Assembly: GCA_964057225.1 (NCBI GenBank)
Contig: OZ059900.1
Span: forward strand, 8,628,501-8,692,500
Direction: 5' to 3'
Source: Auanema rhodensis
Lineage: Eukaryota > Nematoda > Chromadorea > Rhabditida > Rhabditidae
Length of the DNA: 64,000 nucleotides
The position numbers were made by a program, and so were the translations under genes. Shown here piece after piece: positions 12,301-26,708 of the stretch. The notes under the pieces are model-generated. The model saw only the letters and a program-made list of their open reading frames with translations. It ran no database searches and was not told where the DNA came from. Each line of letters starts with the position of its first letter. Positions within the stretch are counted from its first letter, which is position 1.

Positions 12301-15300
12301 ACATATATATGTGAAAATAGTCAAAGTTTATGAATCCTGAATTTCAAATCCATATCTCAAAGGGTCTGATCAAAACATACAGTTTTCACATGTTTTGTAC
12401 CCAAAATCGTTGAATATATGGCGTTTTGAGCATAAAAAGGCCCATATTTCAATCAGTTTTGATATTCGTGCAAAATACACCTACATCAACATTCTATGAC
12501 AGTATTCCATACATTTAGTCGTTTTAGAAGAAAAAAACATGCTTAAGATCAAAAGTTTGACTGATTTAGCCAAAATGCCCTTCAAACCCCAAAAAACCAA
12601 TAATTCTTGATATTTTCGGTCCTTTTTGACCAAAGTGGTTAAAATTGGACATATATATGTAGAAATAGTCGAAGTTTATGAATCCTGAATTTCAAATCCG
12701 TATCTCAAAGGGTCTGATCAAAACATACAGTTTTCACATGTTTTGTACCCAAAATCGTTGAATATATGGCGTTTTGAGCATAAAAAGGCCCATATTTCAA
12801 TCAGTTTTGATATTCGTGCAAAATACAGCTATATCAACATTCTATGACAGTATTTCATACATTTAGTCGTTTTAGAAGAAAAAAATATGCTTAAGATCAA
12901 AAGTTTGACTGATTTTGCCAAAATGTCCTTCAAACCCCAAAAAACCAATAATTCTTGATATTTTCGGTCCTTTTTGACCAAAGTGGTTAAAATTGAACAT
13001 ATATATGTGAAAATAGTCAAAGTTTATGAATCCTGAATTTCAAATCCATATCTCAAAGGGTCTGATCAAAACATACAGTTTTCACATGTTTTGTACCCAA
13101 AATCGTTGAATATATGGCGTTTTGAGCATAAAAAGGCCCATATTTCAATCAGTTTCGATATTCGTGCAAAATACACCTATATCAACATTCTATGACAGTA
13201 TTTCATACATTTAGTCGTTTTAGAAGAAAAAAATATGCTTAAGATCAAAGGTTTGACTGATTTTGCCAAAATGCCCTTCAATCCCCAAAAAACCAATAAT
13301 TCTTGATATTTTCGGTCCTTTTTGACCAAAGTGGTTAAAATTGAACATATATATGTGAAAATAGTCAAAGTTTATGAATCCTGAATTTCAAATCCATATC
13401 TCAAAGGGTCTGATCAAAACATACAGTTTTCACATGTTTTGTACCCAAAATCGTTGAATATATGGCGTTTTGAGCATAAAAAGGCCCATATTTCAATCAG
13501 TTTTGATATTCGTGCAAAATACACCTACATCAACATTCTATGACAGTATTCCATACATTTAGTCGTTTTAGAAGAAAAAAACATGCTTAAGATCAAAAGT
13601 TTGACTGATTTAGCCAAAATGCCCTTCAAACCCCAAAAAACCAATAATTCTTGATATTTTCGGTCCTTTTTGACCAAAGTGGTTAAAATTGGACATATAT
13701 ATGTAGAAATAGTCGAAGTTTATGAATCCTGAATTTCAAATCCGTATCTCAAAGGGTCTGATCAAAACATACAGTTTTCACATGTTTTGTACCCAAAATC
13801 GTTGAATATATGGCGTTTTGAGCATAAAAAGGCCCATATTTCAATCAGTTTTGATATTCGTGCAAAATACAGCTATATCAACATTCTATGACAGTATTTC
13901 ATACATTTAGTCGTTTTAGAAGAAAAAAATATGCTTAAGATCAAAAGTTTGACTGATTTTGCCAAAATGTCCTTCAAACCCCAAAAAACCAATAATTCTT
14001 GATATTTTCGGTCCTTTTTGACCAAAGTGGTTAAAATTGAACATATATATGTGAAAATAGTCAAAGTTTATGAATCCTGAATTTCAAATCCATATCTCAA
14101 AGGGTCTGATCAAAACATACAGTTTTCACATGTTTTGTACCCAAAATCGTTGAATATATGGCGTTTTGAGCATAAAAAGGCCCATATTTCAATCAGTTTC
14201 GATATTCGTGCAAAATACACCTATATCAACATTCTATGACAGTATTTCATACATTTAGTCGTTTTAGAAGAAAAAAATATGCTTAAGATCAAAGGTTTGA
14301 CTGATTTTGCCAAAATGCCCTTCAATCCCCAAAAAACCAATAATTCTTGATATTTTCGGTCCTTTTTGACCAAAGTGGTTAAAATTGAACATATATATGT
14401 GAAAATAGTCAAAGTTTATGAATCCTGAATTTCAAATCCGTATCTCAAAGGGTCTGATCAAAACATACAGTTTTCACATGTTTTGTACCCAAAATCGTTG
14501 AATATATGGCGTTTTGAGCATAAAAAGGCCCATATTTCAATCAGTTTTGATATTCGTGCAAAATACACCTACATCAACATTCTATGACAGTATTCCATAC
14601 ATTTAGTCGTTTTAGAAGAAAAAAACATGCTTAAGATCAAAAGTTTGACTGATTTAGCCAAAATGCCCTTCAAACCCCAAAAAACCAATAATTCTTGATA
14701 TTTTCGGTCCTTTTTGACCAAAGTGGTTAAAATTGGACATATATATGTAAAAATAGTCGAAGTTTATGAATCCTGAATTTCAAATCCGTATCTCAAAGGG
14801 TCTGATCAAAACATACAGTTTTCACATGTTTTGTACCCAAAATCGTTGAATATATGGCGTTTTGAGCATAAAAAGGCCCATATTTCAATCAGTTTTGATA
14901 TTCGTGCAAAATACAGCTATATCAACATTCTATGACAGTATTTCATACATTTAGTCGTTTTAGAAGAAAAAAATATGCTTAAGATCAAAAGTTTGACTGA
15001 TTTTGCCAAAATGTCCTTCAAACCCCAAAAAACCAATAATTCTTGATATTTTCGGTCCTTTTTGACCAAAGTGGTTAAAATTGAACATATATATGTGAAA
15101 ATAGTCAAAGTTTATGAATCCTGAATTTCAAATCCATATCTCAAAGGGTCTGATCAAAACATACAGTTTTCACATGTTTTGTACCCAAAATCGTTGAATA
15201 TATGGCGTTTTGAGCATAAAAAGGCCCATATTTCAATCAGTTTCGATATTCGTGCAAAATACACCTATATCAACATTCTATGACAGTATTTCATACATTT

Positions 15301-15612
15301 AGTCGTTTTAGAAGAAAAAAATATGCTTAAGATCAAAGGTTTGACTGATTTTGCCAAAATGCCCTTCAATCCCCAAAAAACCAATAATTCTTGATATTTT
15401 TGGTCCTTTTTGACCAAAGTGGTTAAAATTGAACATATATATGTGAAAATAGTCAAAGTTTATGAATCCTGAATTTCAAATCCATATCTCAAAGGGTCTG
15501 ATCAAAACATACAGTTTTCACATGTTTTGTACCCAAAATCGTTGAATATATGGCGTTTTGAGCATAAAAAGGCCCATATTTCAATCAGTTTTGATATTCG
15601 TGCAAAATACAC

Positions 15613-16308
15613 CTACATCAACATTCTATGACAGTATTCCATACATTTAGTCGTTTTAGAAGAAAAAAACATGCTTAAGATCAAAAGTTTGACTGATTTA
15701 GCCAAAATGCCCTTCAAACCCCAAAAAACCAATAATTCTTGATATTTTCGGTCCTTTTTGACCAAAGTGGTTAAAATTGGACATATATATGTAGAAATAG
15801 TCGAAGTTTATGAATCCTGAATTTCAAATCCGTATCTCAAAGGGTCTGATCAAAACATACAGTTTTCACATGTTTTGTACCCAAAATCGTTGAATATATG
15901 GCGTTTTGAGCATAAAAAGGCCCATATTTCAATCAGTTTTGATATTCGTGCAAAATACACCTACATCAACATTCTATGACAGTATTCCATACATTTAGTC
16001 GTTTTAGAAGAAAAAAACATGCTTAAGATCAAAAGTTTGACTGATTTAGCCAAAATGCCCTTCAAACCCCAAAAAACCAATAATTCTTGATATTTTCGGT
16101 CCTTTTTGACCAAAGTGGTTAAAATTGGACATATATATGTAGAAATAGTCGAAGTTTATGAATCCTGAATTTCAAATCCGTATCTCAAAGGGTCTGATCA
16201 AAACATACAGTTTTCACATGTTTTGTACCCAAAATCGTTGAATATATGGCGTTTTGAGCATAAAAAGGCCCATATTTCAATCAGTTTTGATATTCGTGCA
16301 AAATACAG
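15613..16308 (+). repeat. Doubled c-type monomer in the three-mer HOR
   Basis: Two successive monomers (15613 and 15961) both carry the c-type markers ctacatcaac, tattccatac, gatttagcc and gtagaaatagtcgaag. The spacing of neighbouring a-type monomers (14917 to 16309) is 1392 bp, four monomers instead of three. A single-monomer gain by out-of-register exchange explains it. Confidence 0.9.
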
Positions 16309-18396
16309 CTATATCAACATTCTATGACAGTATTTCATACATTTAGTCGTTTTAGAAGAAAAAAATATGCTTAAGATCAAAAGTTTGACTGATTTTGCCA
16401 AAATGTCCTTCAAACCCCAAAAAACCAATAATTCTTGATATTTTCGGTCCTTTTTGACCAAAGTGGTTAAAATTGAACATATATATGTGAAAATAGTCAA
16501 AGTTTATGAATCCTGAATTTCAAATCCATATCTCAAAGGGTCTGATCAAAACATACAGTTTTCACATGTTTTGTACCCAAAATCGTTGAATATATGGCGT
16601 TTTGAGCATAAAAAGGCCCATATTTCAATCAGTTTCGATATTCGTGCAAAATACACCTATATCAACATTCTATGACAGTATTTCATACATTTAGTCGTTT
16701 TAGAAGAAAAAAATATGCTTAAGATCAAAGGTTTGACTGATTTTGCCAAAATGCCCTTCAATCCCCAAAAAACCAATAATTCTTGATATTTTCGGTCCTT
16801 TTTGACCAAAGTGGTTAAAATTGAACATATATATGTGAAAATAGTCAAAGTTTATGAATCCTGAATTTCAAATCCATATCTCAAAGGGTCTGATCAAAAC
16901 ATACAGTTTTCACATGTTTTGTACCCAAAATCGTTGAATATATGGCGTTTTGAGCATAAAAAGGCCCATATTTCAATCAGTTTTGATATTCGTGCAAAAT
17001 ACACCTACATCAACATTCTATGACAGTATTCCATACATTTAGTCGTTTTAGAAGAAAAAAACATGCTTAAGATCAAAAGTTTGACTGATTTAGCCAAAAT
17101 GCCCTTCAAACCCCAAAAAACCAATAATTCTTGATATTTTCGGTCCTTTTTGACCAAAGTGGTTAAAATTGGACATATATATGTAAAAATAGTCGAAGTT
17201 TATGAATCCTGAATTTCAAATCCGTATCTCAAAGGGTCTGATCAAAACATACAGTTTTCACATGTTTTGTACCCAAAATCGTTGAATATATGGCGTTTTG
17301 AGCATAAAAAGGCCCATATTTCAATCAGTTTTGATATTCGTGCAAAATACAGCTATATCAACATTCTATGACAGTATTTCATACATTTAGTCGTTTTAGA
17401 AGAAAAAAATATGCTTAAGATCAAAAGTTTGACTGATTTTGCCAAAATGTCCTTCAAACCCCAAAAAACCAATAATTCTTGATATTTTCGGTCCTTTTTG
17501 ACCAAAGTGGTTAAAATTGAACATATATATGTGAAAATAGTCAAAGTTTATGAATCCTGAATTTCAAATCCATATCTCAAAGGGTCTGATCAAAACATAC
17601 AGTTTTCACATGTTTTGTACCCAAAATCGTTGAATATATGGCGTTTTGAGCATAAAAAGGCCCATATTTCAATCAGTTTCGATATTCGTGCAAAATACAC
17701 CTATATCAACATTCTATGACAGTATTTCATACATTTAGTCGTTTTAGAAGAAAAAAATATGCTTAAGATCAAAGGTTTGACTGATTTTGCCAAAATGCCC
17801 TTCAATCCCCAAAAAACCAATAATTCTTGATATTTTCGGTCCTTTTTGACCAAAGTGGTTAAAATTGAACATATATATGTGAAAATAGTCAAAGTTTATG
17901 AATCCTGAATTTCAAATCCATATCTCAAAGGGTCTGATCAAAACATACAGTTTTCACATGTTTTGTACCCAAAATCGTTGAATATATGGCGTTTTGAGCA
18001 TAAAAAGGCCCATATTTCAATCAGTTTTGATATTCGTGCAAAATACACCTACATCAACATTCTATGACAGTATTCCATACATTTAGTCGTTTTAGAAGAA
18101 AAAAACATGCTTAAGATCAAAAGTTTGACTGATTTAGCCAAAATGCCCTTCAAACCCCAAAAAACCAATAATTCTTGATATTTTCGGTCCTTTTTGACCA
18201 AAGTGGTTAAAATTGGACATATATATGTAGAAATAGTCGAAGTTTATGAATCCTGAATTTCAAATCCGTATCTCAAAGGGTCTGATCAAAACATACAGTT
18301 TTCACATGTTTTGTACCCAAAATCGTTGAATATATGGCGTTTTGAGCATAAAAAGGCCCATATTTCAATCAGTTTTGATATTCGTGCAAAATACAG

Positions 18397-19092
18397 CTAT
18401 ATCAACATTCTATGACAGTATTTCATACATTTAGTCGTTTTAGAAGAAAAAAATATGCTTAAGATCAAAAGTTTGACTGATTTTGCCAAAATGTCCTTCA
18501 AACCCCAAAAAACCAATAATTCTTGATATTTTCGGTCCTTTTTGACCAAAGTGGTTAAAATTGAACATATATATGTGAAAATAGTCAAAGTTTATGAATC
18601 CTGAATTTCAAATCCATATCTCAAAGGGTCTGATCAAAACATACAGTTTTCACATGTTTTGTACCCAAAATCGTTGAATATATGGCGTTTTGAGCATAAA
18701 AAGGCCCATATTTCAATCAGTTTCGATATTCGTGCAAAATACACCTATATCAACATTCTATGACAGTATTTCATACATTTAGTCGTTTTAGAAGAAAAAA
18801 ATATGCTTAAGATCAAAAGTTTGACTGATTTTGCCAAAATGTCCTTCAAACCCCAAAAAACCAATAATTCTTGATATTTTCGGTCCTTTTTGACCAAAGT
18901 GGTTAAAATTGAACATATATATGTGAAAATAGTCAAAGTTTATGAATCCTGAATTTCAAATCCATATCTCAAAGGGTCTGATCAAAACATACAGTTTTCA
19001 CATGTTTTGTACCCAAAATCGTTGAATATATGGCGTTTTGAGCATAAAAAGGCCCATATTTCAATCAGTTTCGATATTCGTGCAAAATACAC
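18397..19092 (+). repeat. Doubled a-type monomer near the end of the three-mer HOR
   Basis: The monomers at 18397 and 18745 both have a-type bodies (gtccttcaaacc, gaacatatatatgtgaaaat). The second begins cctatatcaac, as type b does, so it is a b/a chimera or an extra a. Type b follows at 19093. After it the strict order is lost. Confidence 0.85.
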
Positions 19093-19440
19093 CTATATCA
19101 ACATTCTATGACAGTATTTCATACATTTAGTCGTTTTAGAAGAAAAAAATATGCTTAAGATCAAAGGTTTGACTGATTTTGCCAAAATGCCCTTCAATCC
19201 CCAAAAAACCAATAATTCTTGATATTTTCGGTCCTTTTTGACCAAAGTGGTTAAAATTGAACATATATATGTGAAAATAGTCAAAGTTTATGAATCCTGA
19301 ATTTCAAATCCATATCTCAAAGGGTCTGATCAAAACATACAGTTTTCACATGTTTTGTACCCAAAATCGTTGAATATATGGCGTTTTGAGCATAAAAAGG
19401 CCCATATTTCAATCAGTTTTGATATTCGTGCAAAATACAC

Positions 19441-19961
19441 CTACATCAACATTCTATGACAGTATTCCATACATTTAGTCGTTTTAGAAGAAAAAAACAT
19501 GCTTAAGATCAAAAGTTTGACTGATTTTGCCAAAATGCCCTTCAATCCCCAAAAAACCAATAATTCTTGATATTTTCGGTCCTTTTTGACCAAAGTGGTT
19601 AAAATTGGACATATATATGTGAAAATAGTCAAAGTTTATGAATCCTGAATTTCAAATCTATATCTCAAAGGGTCTGATCAAAACATACAGTTTTCACATG
19701 TTTTGTACCCAAAATCGTTGAATATATGGCATTTTGAGCATAAAAAGGCCCATATTTCAATCAGTTTTGATATTCGTGCAAAATACTTCTATATGAACAT
19801 TCTATGACAGTATTTCATACATTTAGTCGTTTTAGAAGAAAAAAATATGCTTAAGATCAAAAGTTTGACTGATTTTGCCAAAATGCCCTTCAATCCCCAA
19901 AAAACCAATAATTCTTGATATTTTCGGTCCTTCTTGACCAAAGTGGTTAAAATTGGACATA
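19441..19961 (+). repeat. Transition between HOR domains
   Basis: The monomer at 19441 begins as type c (ctacatcaac, tattccatac, cacgc-free aaacatgc) but changes to gattttgcc and caatcc, then to gtgaaaatagtcaaag with atctatatc. The next monomer, from 19789, carries ttctatatgaac and ggccttcttgacc-type markers (ccttcttgacc) typical of the following domain. This looks like a recombination junction between the homogeneous three-mer and the mixed domain. Confidence 0.75.
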
Positions 19962-22900
19962 AATATGTAAAAATAGTCAAAGTTTATGAATCCTGAATTT
20001 CAAATCCATATCTCAAAGGGTCTGATCAAAACATACAGTTTTCACATGTTTTGTACCCAAAATCGTTGAATATATGGCATTTTGAGCATAAAAAGGCCCA
20101 TATTTCAATCAGTTTTGATATTCGTGCAAAATACTTCTATATGAACATTCTATGACAGTATTTCATACATTTAGTCGTTTTAGAAGAAAAAAATATGCTT
20201 AAGATCAAAAGTTTGACTGATTTTGCCAAAATGCCCTTCAATCCCCAAAAAACCAATAATTCTTGATATTTTCGGTCCTTCTTGACCAAAGTGGTTAAAA
20301 TTGGACATAAATATGTAAAAATAGTCAAAGTTTATGAATCCTGAATTTCAAATCCATATCTCAAAGGGTCTGATCAAAACATAGAGTTTTCACATGTTTT
20401 GTACCCAAAATCGTTGAATATATGGCGTTTTGAGCATAAAAAGGCCCATATTTCAATCAGTTTCGATATTCGTGCAAAATACACCTATATCAACATTCTA
20501 TGACAGTATTTCATACATTTAGTCGTTTTAGAAGAAAAAAATATGCTTAAGATCAAAAGTTTGACTGATTTTGCCAAAATGCCCTTCAATCCCCAAAAAA
20601 CCAATAATTCTTGATATTTTCGGTCCTTCTTGACCAAAGTGGTTAAAATTGGACATAAATATGTAAAAATAGTCAAAGTTTATGAATCCTGAATTTCAAA
20701 TCCATATCTCAAAGGGTCTGATCAAAACATACAGTTTTCACATGTTTTGTACCCAAAATCGTTGAATATATGGCGTTTTGAGCATAAAAAGGCCCATATT
20801 TCAATCAGTTTTGATATTCGTGCAAAATACACCTATATGAACATTCTTTGACAGTATTTCATACATTTAGTCGTTTTAGAAGAAAAAAATATGCTTAAGA
20901 TCAAAAGTTTGACTGATTTTGCCAAAATGCCCTTCAAACCCCAAAAAACCAATAATTCTTGATATTTTCGGTCCTTTTTGACCAAAGTGGTTAAAATTGG
21001 ACATATATATGTAGAAATAGTCGAAGTTTATGAATCCTGAATTTCAAATCCATATCTCAAAGGGTCTGATCAAAACATACAGTTTTCACATGTTTTGTAC
21101 CCAAAATCGTTGAATATATGGCGTTTTGAGCATAAAAAGGCCCATATTTCAATCAGTTTCGATATTCGTGCAAAATACACCTATATCAACATTCTATGAC
21201 AGTATTTCATACATTTAGTCGTTTTAGAAGAAAAAAATATGCTTAAGATCAAAAGTTTGACTGATTTTGCCAAAATGCCCTTCAATCCCCAAAAAACCAA
21301 TAATTCTTGATATTTTCGGTCCTTTTTGACCAAAGTGGTTAAAATTGAACATATATATGTAAAAATAGTCAAAGTTTATGAATCCTGAACTTCAAATCCA
21401 TATCTCAAAGGGTCTGATCAAGACATACAGTTTTCACATGTTTTGTACCCAAAATCGTTGAATATATGGCGTTTTGAGCATAAAAAGGCCCATATTTCAA
21501 TCAGTTTTGATATTCGTGCAAAATACACCTATATGAACATTCTATGACAGTATTTCATACATTTAGTCGTTTTAGAAGAAAAAAATATGCTTAAGATCAA
21601 AAGTTTGACTGATTTTGCCAAAATGTCCTTCAAACCCCAAAAAACCAATAATTCTTGATATTTTCGGTCCTTTTTGACCAAAGTGGTTAAAATTGAACAT
21701 ATATATGTGAAAATAGTCAAAGTTTATGAATCCTGAATTTCAAATCCATATCTCAAAGGGTCTGATCAAAACATACAGTTTTCACATGTTTTGTACCCAA
21801 AATCGTTGAATATATGGCGTTTTGAGCATAAAAAGGCCCATATTTCAATCAGTTTTGATATTCGTGCAAAATACACCTATATCAACATTCTATGGCAGTA
21901 TTCCATACATTTAGTCGTTTTAGAAGAAAAAAACATGCTTAAGATCAAAAGTTTGACTGATTTAGCCAAAATGCCCTTCAAACCCCAAAAAACCAATAAT
22001 TCTTGATATTTTCGGTCCTTTTTGACCAAAGTGGTTAAAATTGAACATATATATGTGAAAATAGTCAAAGTTTATGAATCCTGAATTTCAAATCCATATC
22101 TCAAAGGGTCTGATCAAAACATACAGTTTTCACATGTTTTGTACCCAAAATCGTTGAATATATGGCGTTTTGAGCATAAAAAGGCCCATATTTCAATCAG
22201 TTTTGATATTCGTGCAAAATACTTCTATATGAACATTCTATGACAGTATTTCATACATTTAGTCGTTTTAGAAGAAAAAAATATGCTTAAGATCAAAAGT
22301 TTGACTGATTTTGCCAAAATGTCCTTCAATCCCCAAAAAACCAATAATTCTTGATATTTTCGGTCCTTTTTGACCAAAGTGGTTAAAATTGAACATATAT
22401 ATGTGAAAATAGTCAAAGTTTATGAATCCTGAATTTCAAATCCATATCTCAAAGGGTCTGATCAAAACATACAGTTTTCACATGTTTTGTACCCAAAATC
22501 GTTGAATATATGGCGTTTTGAGCATAAAAAGGCCCATATTTCAATCAGTTTTGATATTCGTGCAAAATACTTCTATATGAACATTCTATGACAGTATTTC
22601 ATACATTTAGTCGTTTTAGAAGAAAAAAATATGCTTAAGATCAAAAGTTTGACTGATTTTGCCAAAATGCCCTTCAATCCCCAAAAAACCAATAATTCTT
22701 GATATTTTCGGTCCTTCTTGACCAAAGTGGTTAAAATTGGACATAAATATGTAAAAATAGTCAAAGTTTATGAATCCTGAATTTCAAATCGATATCTCAA
22801 AGGGTCTGATCAAAACATACAGTTTTCACATGTTTTGTACCCAAAATCGTTGAATATATGGCGTTTTGAGCATAAAAAGGCCCATATTTCAATCAGTTTT

Positions 22901-25900
22901 GATATTCGTGCAAAATACACCTATATGAACATTCTTTGACAGTATTTCATACATTTAGTCGTTTTAGAAGAAGAAAATATGCTTAAGATCAAAAGTTTGA
23001 CTGATTTTGCCAAAATGCCCTTCAAACCCCAAAAAACCAATAATTCTTGATATTTTCGGTCCTTTTTGACCAAAGTGGTTAAAATTGGAAATATATATGT
23101 AGAAATAGTCGAAGTTTATGAATCCTGAATTTCAAATCCATATCTCAAAGGGTCTGATCAAAACATACAGTTTTCACATGTTTTGTACCCAAAATCGTTG
23201 AATATATGGCGTTTTGAGCATAAAAAGGCCCATATTTCAATCAGTTTTGGTATTCGTGCGAAATACACCTATATGAACATTCTATGACAGTATTCCATAC
23301 ATTTAGTCGTTTTAGAAGAAAAAAATATGCTTAAGATCAAAAGTTTGACTGATTTTGCCAAAATGCCCTTCAATCCCCAAAAAACCAATAATTCTTGATA
23401 TTTTCGGTCCTTTTTGACCAAAGTGGTTAAAATTGGACATATATATGTGAAAATAGTCAAAGTTTATGAATCCTGAATTTCAAATCCATATCTCAAAGGG
23501 TCTGATCAAAACATAGAGTTTTCACATGTTTTGTACCCAAAATCGTTGAATATATGGCGTTTTGAGCATAAAAAGGCCCATATTTCAATCAGTTTCGATA
23601 TTCGTGCAAAATACACCTATATCAACATTCTATGACAGTATTTCGTACATTTAGTCGTTTTAGAAGAAAAAAATATGCTTAAGATCAAAAGTTTGACTGA
23701 TTTTGCCAAAATGCCCTTCAAACCCCAAAAAACCAATAATTCTTGATATTTTCGGTCCTTTTTGACCAAAGTGGTTAAAATTGAACATATATATGTGAAA
23801 ATAGTCAAAGTTTATGAATCCTGAATTTCAAATCCATATCTCAAAGGGTCTGATCAAAACATACAGTTTTCACATGTTTTGTACCCAAAATCGTTGAATA
23901 TATGGCGTTTTGAGCATAAAAAGGCCCATATTTCAATCAGTTTTGATATTCGTGCAAAATACTTCTATATGAACATTCTATGACAGTATTTCATACATTT
24001 AGTCGTTTTAGAAGAAAAAAATATGCTTAAGATCAAAAGTTTGACTGATTTTGCCAAAATGCCCTTCAATCCCCAAAAAACCAATAATTCTTGATATTTT
24101 CGGTCCTTCTTGACCAAAGTGGTTAAAATTGGACATAAATATGTAAAAATAGTCAAAGTTTATGAATCCTGAATTTCAAATCGATATCTCAAAGGGTCTG
24201 ATCAAAACATACAGTTTTCACATGTTTTGTACCCAAAATCGTTGAATATATGGCGTTTTGAGCATAAAAAGGCCCATATTTCAATCAGTTTTGATATTCG
24301 TGCAAAATACACCTATATGAACATTCTTTGACAGTATTTCATACATTTAGTCGTTTTAGAAGAAGAAAATATGCTTAAGATCAAAAGTTTGACTGATTTT
24401 GCCAAAATGCCCTTCAAACCCCAAAAAACCAATAATTCTTGATATTTTCGGTCCTTTTTGACCAAAGTGGTTAAAATTGGAAATATATATGTAGAAATAG
24501 TCGAAGTTTATGAATCCTGAATTTCAAATCCATATCTCAAAGGGTCTGATCAAAACATACAGTTTTCACATGTTTTGTACCCAAAATCGTTGAATATATG
24601 GCGTTTTGAGCATAAAAAGGCCCATATTTCAATCAGTTTTGGTATTCGTGCGAAATACACCTATATGAACATTCTATGACAGTATTCCATACATTTAGTC
24701 GTTTTAGAAGAAAAAAATATGCTTAAGATCAAAAGTTTGACTGATTTTGCCAAAATGCCCTTCAATCCCCAAAAAACCAATAATTCTTGATATTTTCGGT
24801 CCTTTTTGACCAAAGTGGTTAAAATTGGACATATATATGTGAAAATAGTCAAAGTTTATGAATCCTGAATTTCAAATCCATATCTCAAAGGGTCTGATCA
24901 AAACATAGAGTTTTCACATGTTTTGTACCCAAAATCGTTGAATATATGGCGTTTTGAGCATAAAAAGGCCCATATTTCAATCAGTTTCGATATTCGTGCA
25001 AAATACACCTATATCAACATTCTATGACAGTATTTCGTACATTTAGTCGTTTTAGAAGAAAAAAATATGCTTAAGATCAAAAGTTTGACTGATTTTGCCA
25101 AAATGCCCTTCAAACCCCAAAAAACCAATAATTCTTGATATTTTCGGTCCTTTTTGACCAAAGTGGTTAAAATTGGACATATATATGTAGAAATAGTCGA
25201 AGTTTATGAATCCAGAATTTCAAATCCATATCTCAAAGGGTCTGATCAAAACATACAGTTTTCACATGTTTTGTACCCAAAATCGTTGAATATATGGCGT
25301 TTTGAGCATAAAAAGGCCCATATTTCAATCAGTTTCGATATTCGTGCAAAATACACCTATATCAACATTCTATGACAGTATTTCATACATTTAGTCGTTT
25401 TAGAAGAAAAAAATATGCTTAAGATCAAAAGTTTGACTGATTTTGCCAAAATGCCCTTCAATCACCAAAAAACCAATAATTCTTGATATTTTCGGTCCTT
25501 TTTGACCAAAGTGGTTAAAATTGAACATATATATGTAAAAATAGTCAAAGTTTATGAATCCTGAATTTCAAATCCATATCTCAAAGGGTCTGATCAAAAC
25601 ATACAGTTTTCACATGTTTTGTACCCAAAATCGTTGAATATATGGCGTTTTGAGCATAAAAAGGCCCATATTTCAATCAGTTTTGATATTCGTGCAAAAT
25701 ACACCTATATGAACATTCTATGACAGTATTTCATACATTTAGTCGTTTTAGAAGAAAAAAATATGCTTAAGATCAAAAGTTTGACTGATTTTGCCAAAAT
25801 GTCCTTCAAACCCCAAAAAACCAATAATTCTTGATATTTTCGGTCCTTTTTGACCAAAGTGGTTAAAATTGAACATATATATGTGAAAATAGTCAAAGTT

Positions 25901-26708
25901 TATGAATCCTGAATTTCAAATCCATATCTCAAAGGGTCTGATCAAAACATACAGTTTTCACATGTTTTGTACCCAAAATCGTTGAATATATGGCGTTTTG
26001 AGCATAAAAAGGCCCATATTTCAATCAGTTTTGATATTCGTGCAAAATACACCTATATCAACATTCTATAGCAGTATTCCATACATTTAGTCGTTTTAGA
26101 AGAAAAAAACATGCTTAAGATCAAAAGTTTGACTGATTTAGCCAAAATGCCCTTCAAACCCCAAAAAACCAATAATTCTTGATATTTTCGGTCCTTTTTG
26201 ACCAAAGTGGTTAAAATTGAACATATATATGTGAAAATAGTCAAAGTTTATGAATCCTGAATTTCAAATCCATATCTCAAAGGGTCTGATCAAAACATAC
26301 AGTTTTCACATGTTTTGTACCCAAAATCGTTGAATATATGGCGTTTTGAGCATAAAAAGGCCCATATTTCAATCAGTTTTGATATTCGTGCAAAATACTT
26401 CTATATGAACATTCTATGACAGTATTTCATACATTTAGTCGTTTTAGAAGAAAAAAATATGCTTAAGATCAAAAGTTTGACTGATTTTGCCAAAATGTCC
26501 TTCAAACCCCAAAAAACCAATAATTCTTGATATTTTCGGTCCTTTTTGACCAAAGTGGTTAAAATTGAACATATATATGTGAAAATAGTCAAAGTTTATG
26601 AATCCTGAATTTCAAATCCATATCTCAAAGGGTCTGATCAAAACATACAGTTTTCACATGTTTTGTACCCAAAATCGTTGAATATATGGCGTTTTGAGCA
26701 TAAAAAGG
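19962..26708 (+). repeat. Long mixed-monomer block, copy 1
   Basis: This block matches 30750-36104. Up to about 23783 the offset is 10788 bp (31 monomers); after it the offset is 9396 bp (27 monomers), because copy 1 holds an extra four-monomer duplication. Shared rare markers confirm the match: ggcatt (20079/30867), gaacttcaaatcc (near 21389/32177), atcaagacat (near 21420/32208), tatggcagt (21893/32681), atcgatatc (near 22790/33578), ggaaatatat (near 23089/33877), ggtattcgtgcgaaat (near 23249/34037) and atccagaat (near 25213/34609). The match starts after 19961 (aaatatgt here, tatatgt there) and ends near 26708, where copy 2 has ggctcat. Confidence 0.88.
22330..25113 (+). repeat. Four-monomer tandem duplication (2 x 1392 bp)
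   Basis: 22330-23721 and 23722-25113 are tandem copies. Both contain ttctatatgaac, ccttcttgacc, atcgatatc, agaagaagaaaat, ggaaatatat, ggtattcgtgcgaaat, catagagtt and tttcgtacat in the same order, 1392 bp apart. The match runs on to about 23783/25175, where gaacat and ggacat differ, so the exact crossover cannot be placed within that interval. The related block at 30750-36104 has only one copy. Confidence 0.9.

Larger units (their letters stand above)
3433..19440 (+). repeat. Three-monomer higher-order repeat subarray (1044 bp, c-a-b)
   Basis: Three monomer types repeat in fixed order. Type c (3433, 4477, ...) has ctacatcaac, tattccatac, gatttagcc, gtagaaatagtcgaag and atccgtatc. Type a (3781, 4825, 5869, 6913, 7957, 9697, 10741, 11785, 12829, 13873, 14917, 16309, 17353, 18397) begins gctatatcaac and has gtccttcaaacc. 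Type b (4129, 5173, ...) has atcaaaggtttgac and gcccttcaatcc. Units are almost identical; I noticed only about ten private substitutions, for example A to G near 3832, near 5176, a C to T near 5541, near 10052 and 10586, G at 14440, T at 15401, and gtaaaaat in place of gtagaaat near 14749 and 17185. That indicates recent amplification. Order is broken by x-y-z monomers at 8305-9348, a doubled c at 15613-16308 and a doubled a at 18397-19092. Confidence 0.95.

Noticed and set aside
21791-22006. 71-codon plus-strand open frames (also 27011, 28751, 32579, 51719, 60419)
   Set aside because: They begin at TTG and exist only where a single substitution (tatgac to tatggc or tacgac) removes a stop. 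They are chance openings in satellite DNA.
25154-25375. 73-codon plus-strand open frame (also 34550-34771)
   Set aside because: It starts at TTG and is opened by one T to A change (tcctgaa to tccagaa) that removes a TGA. Both examples are copies of the same monomer, so this is not independent evidence.
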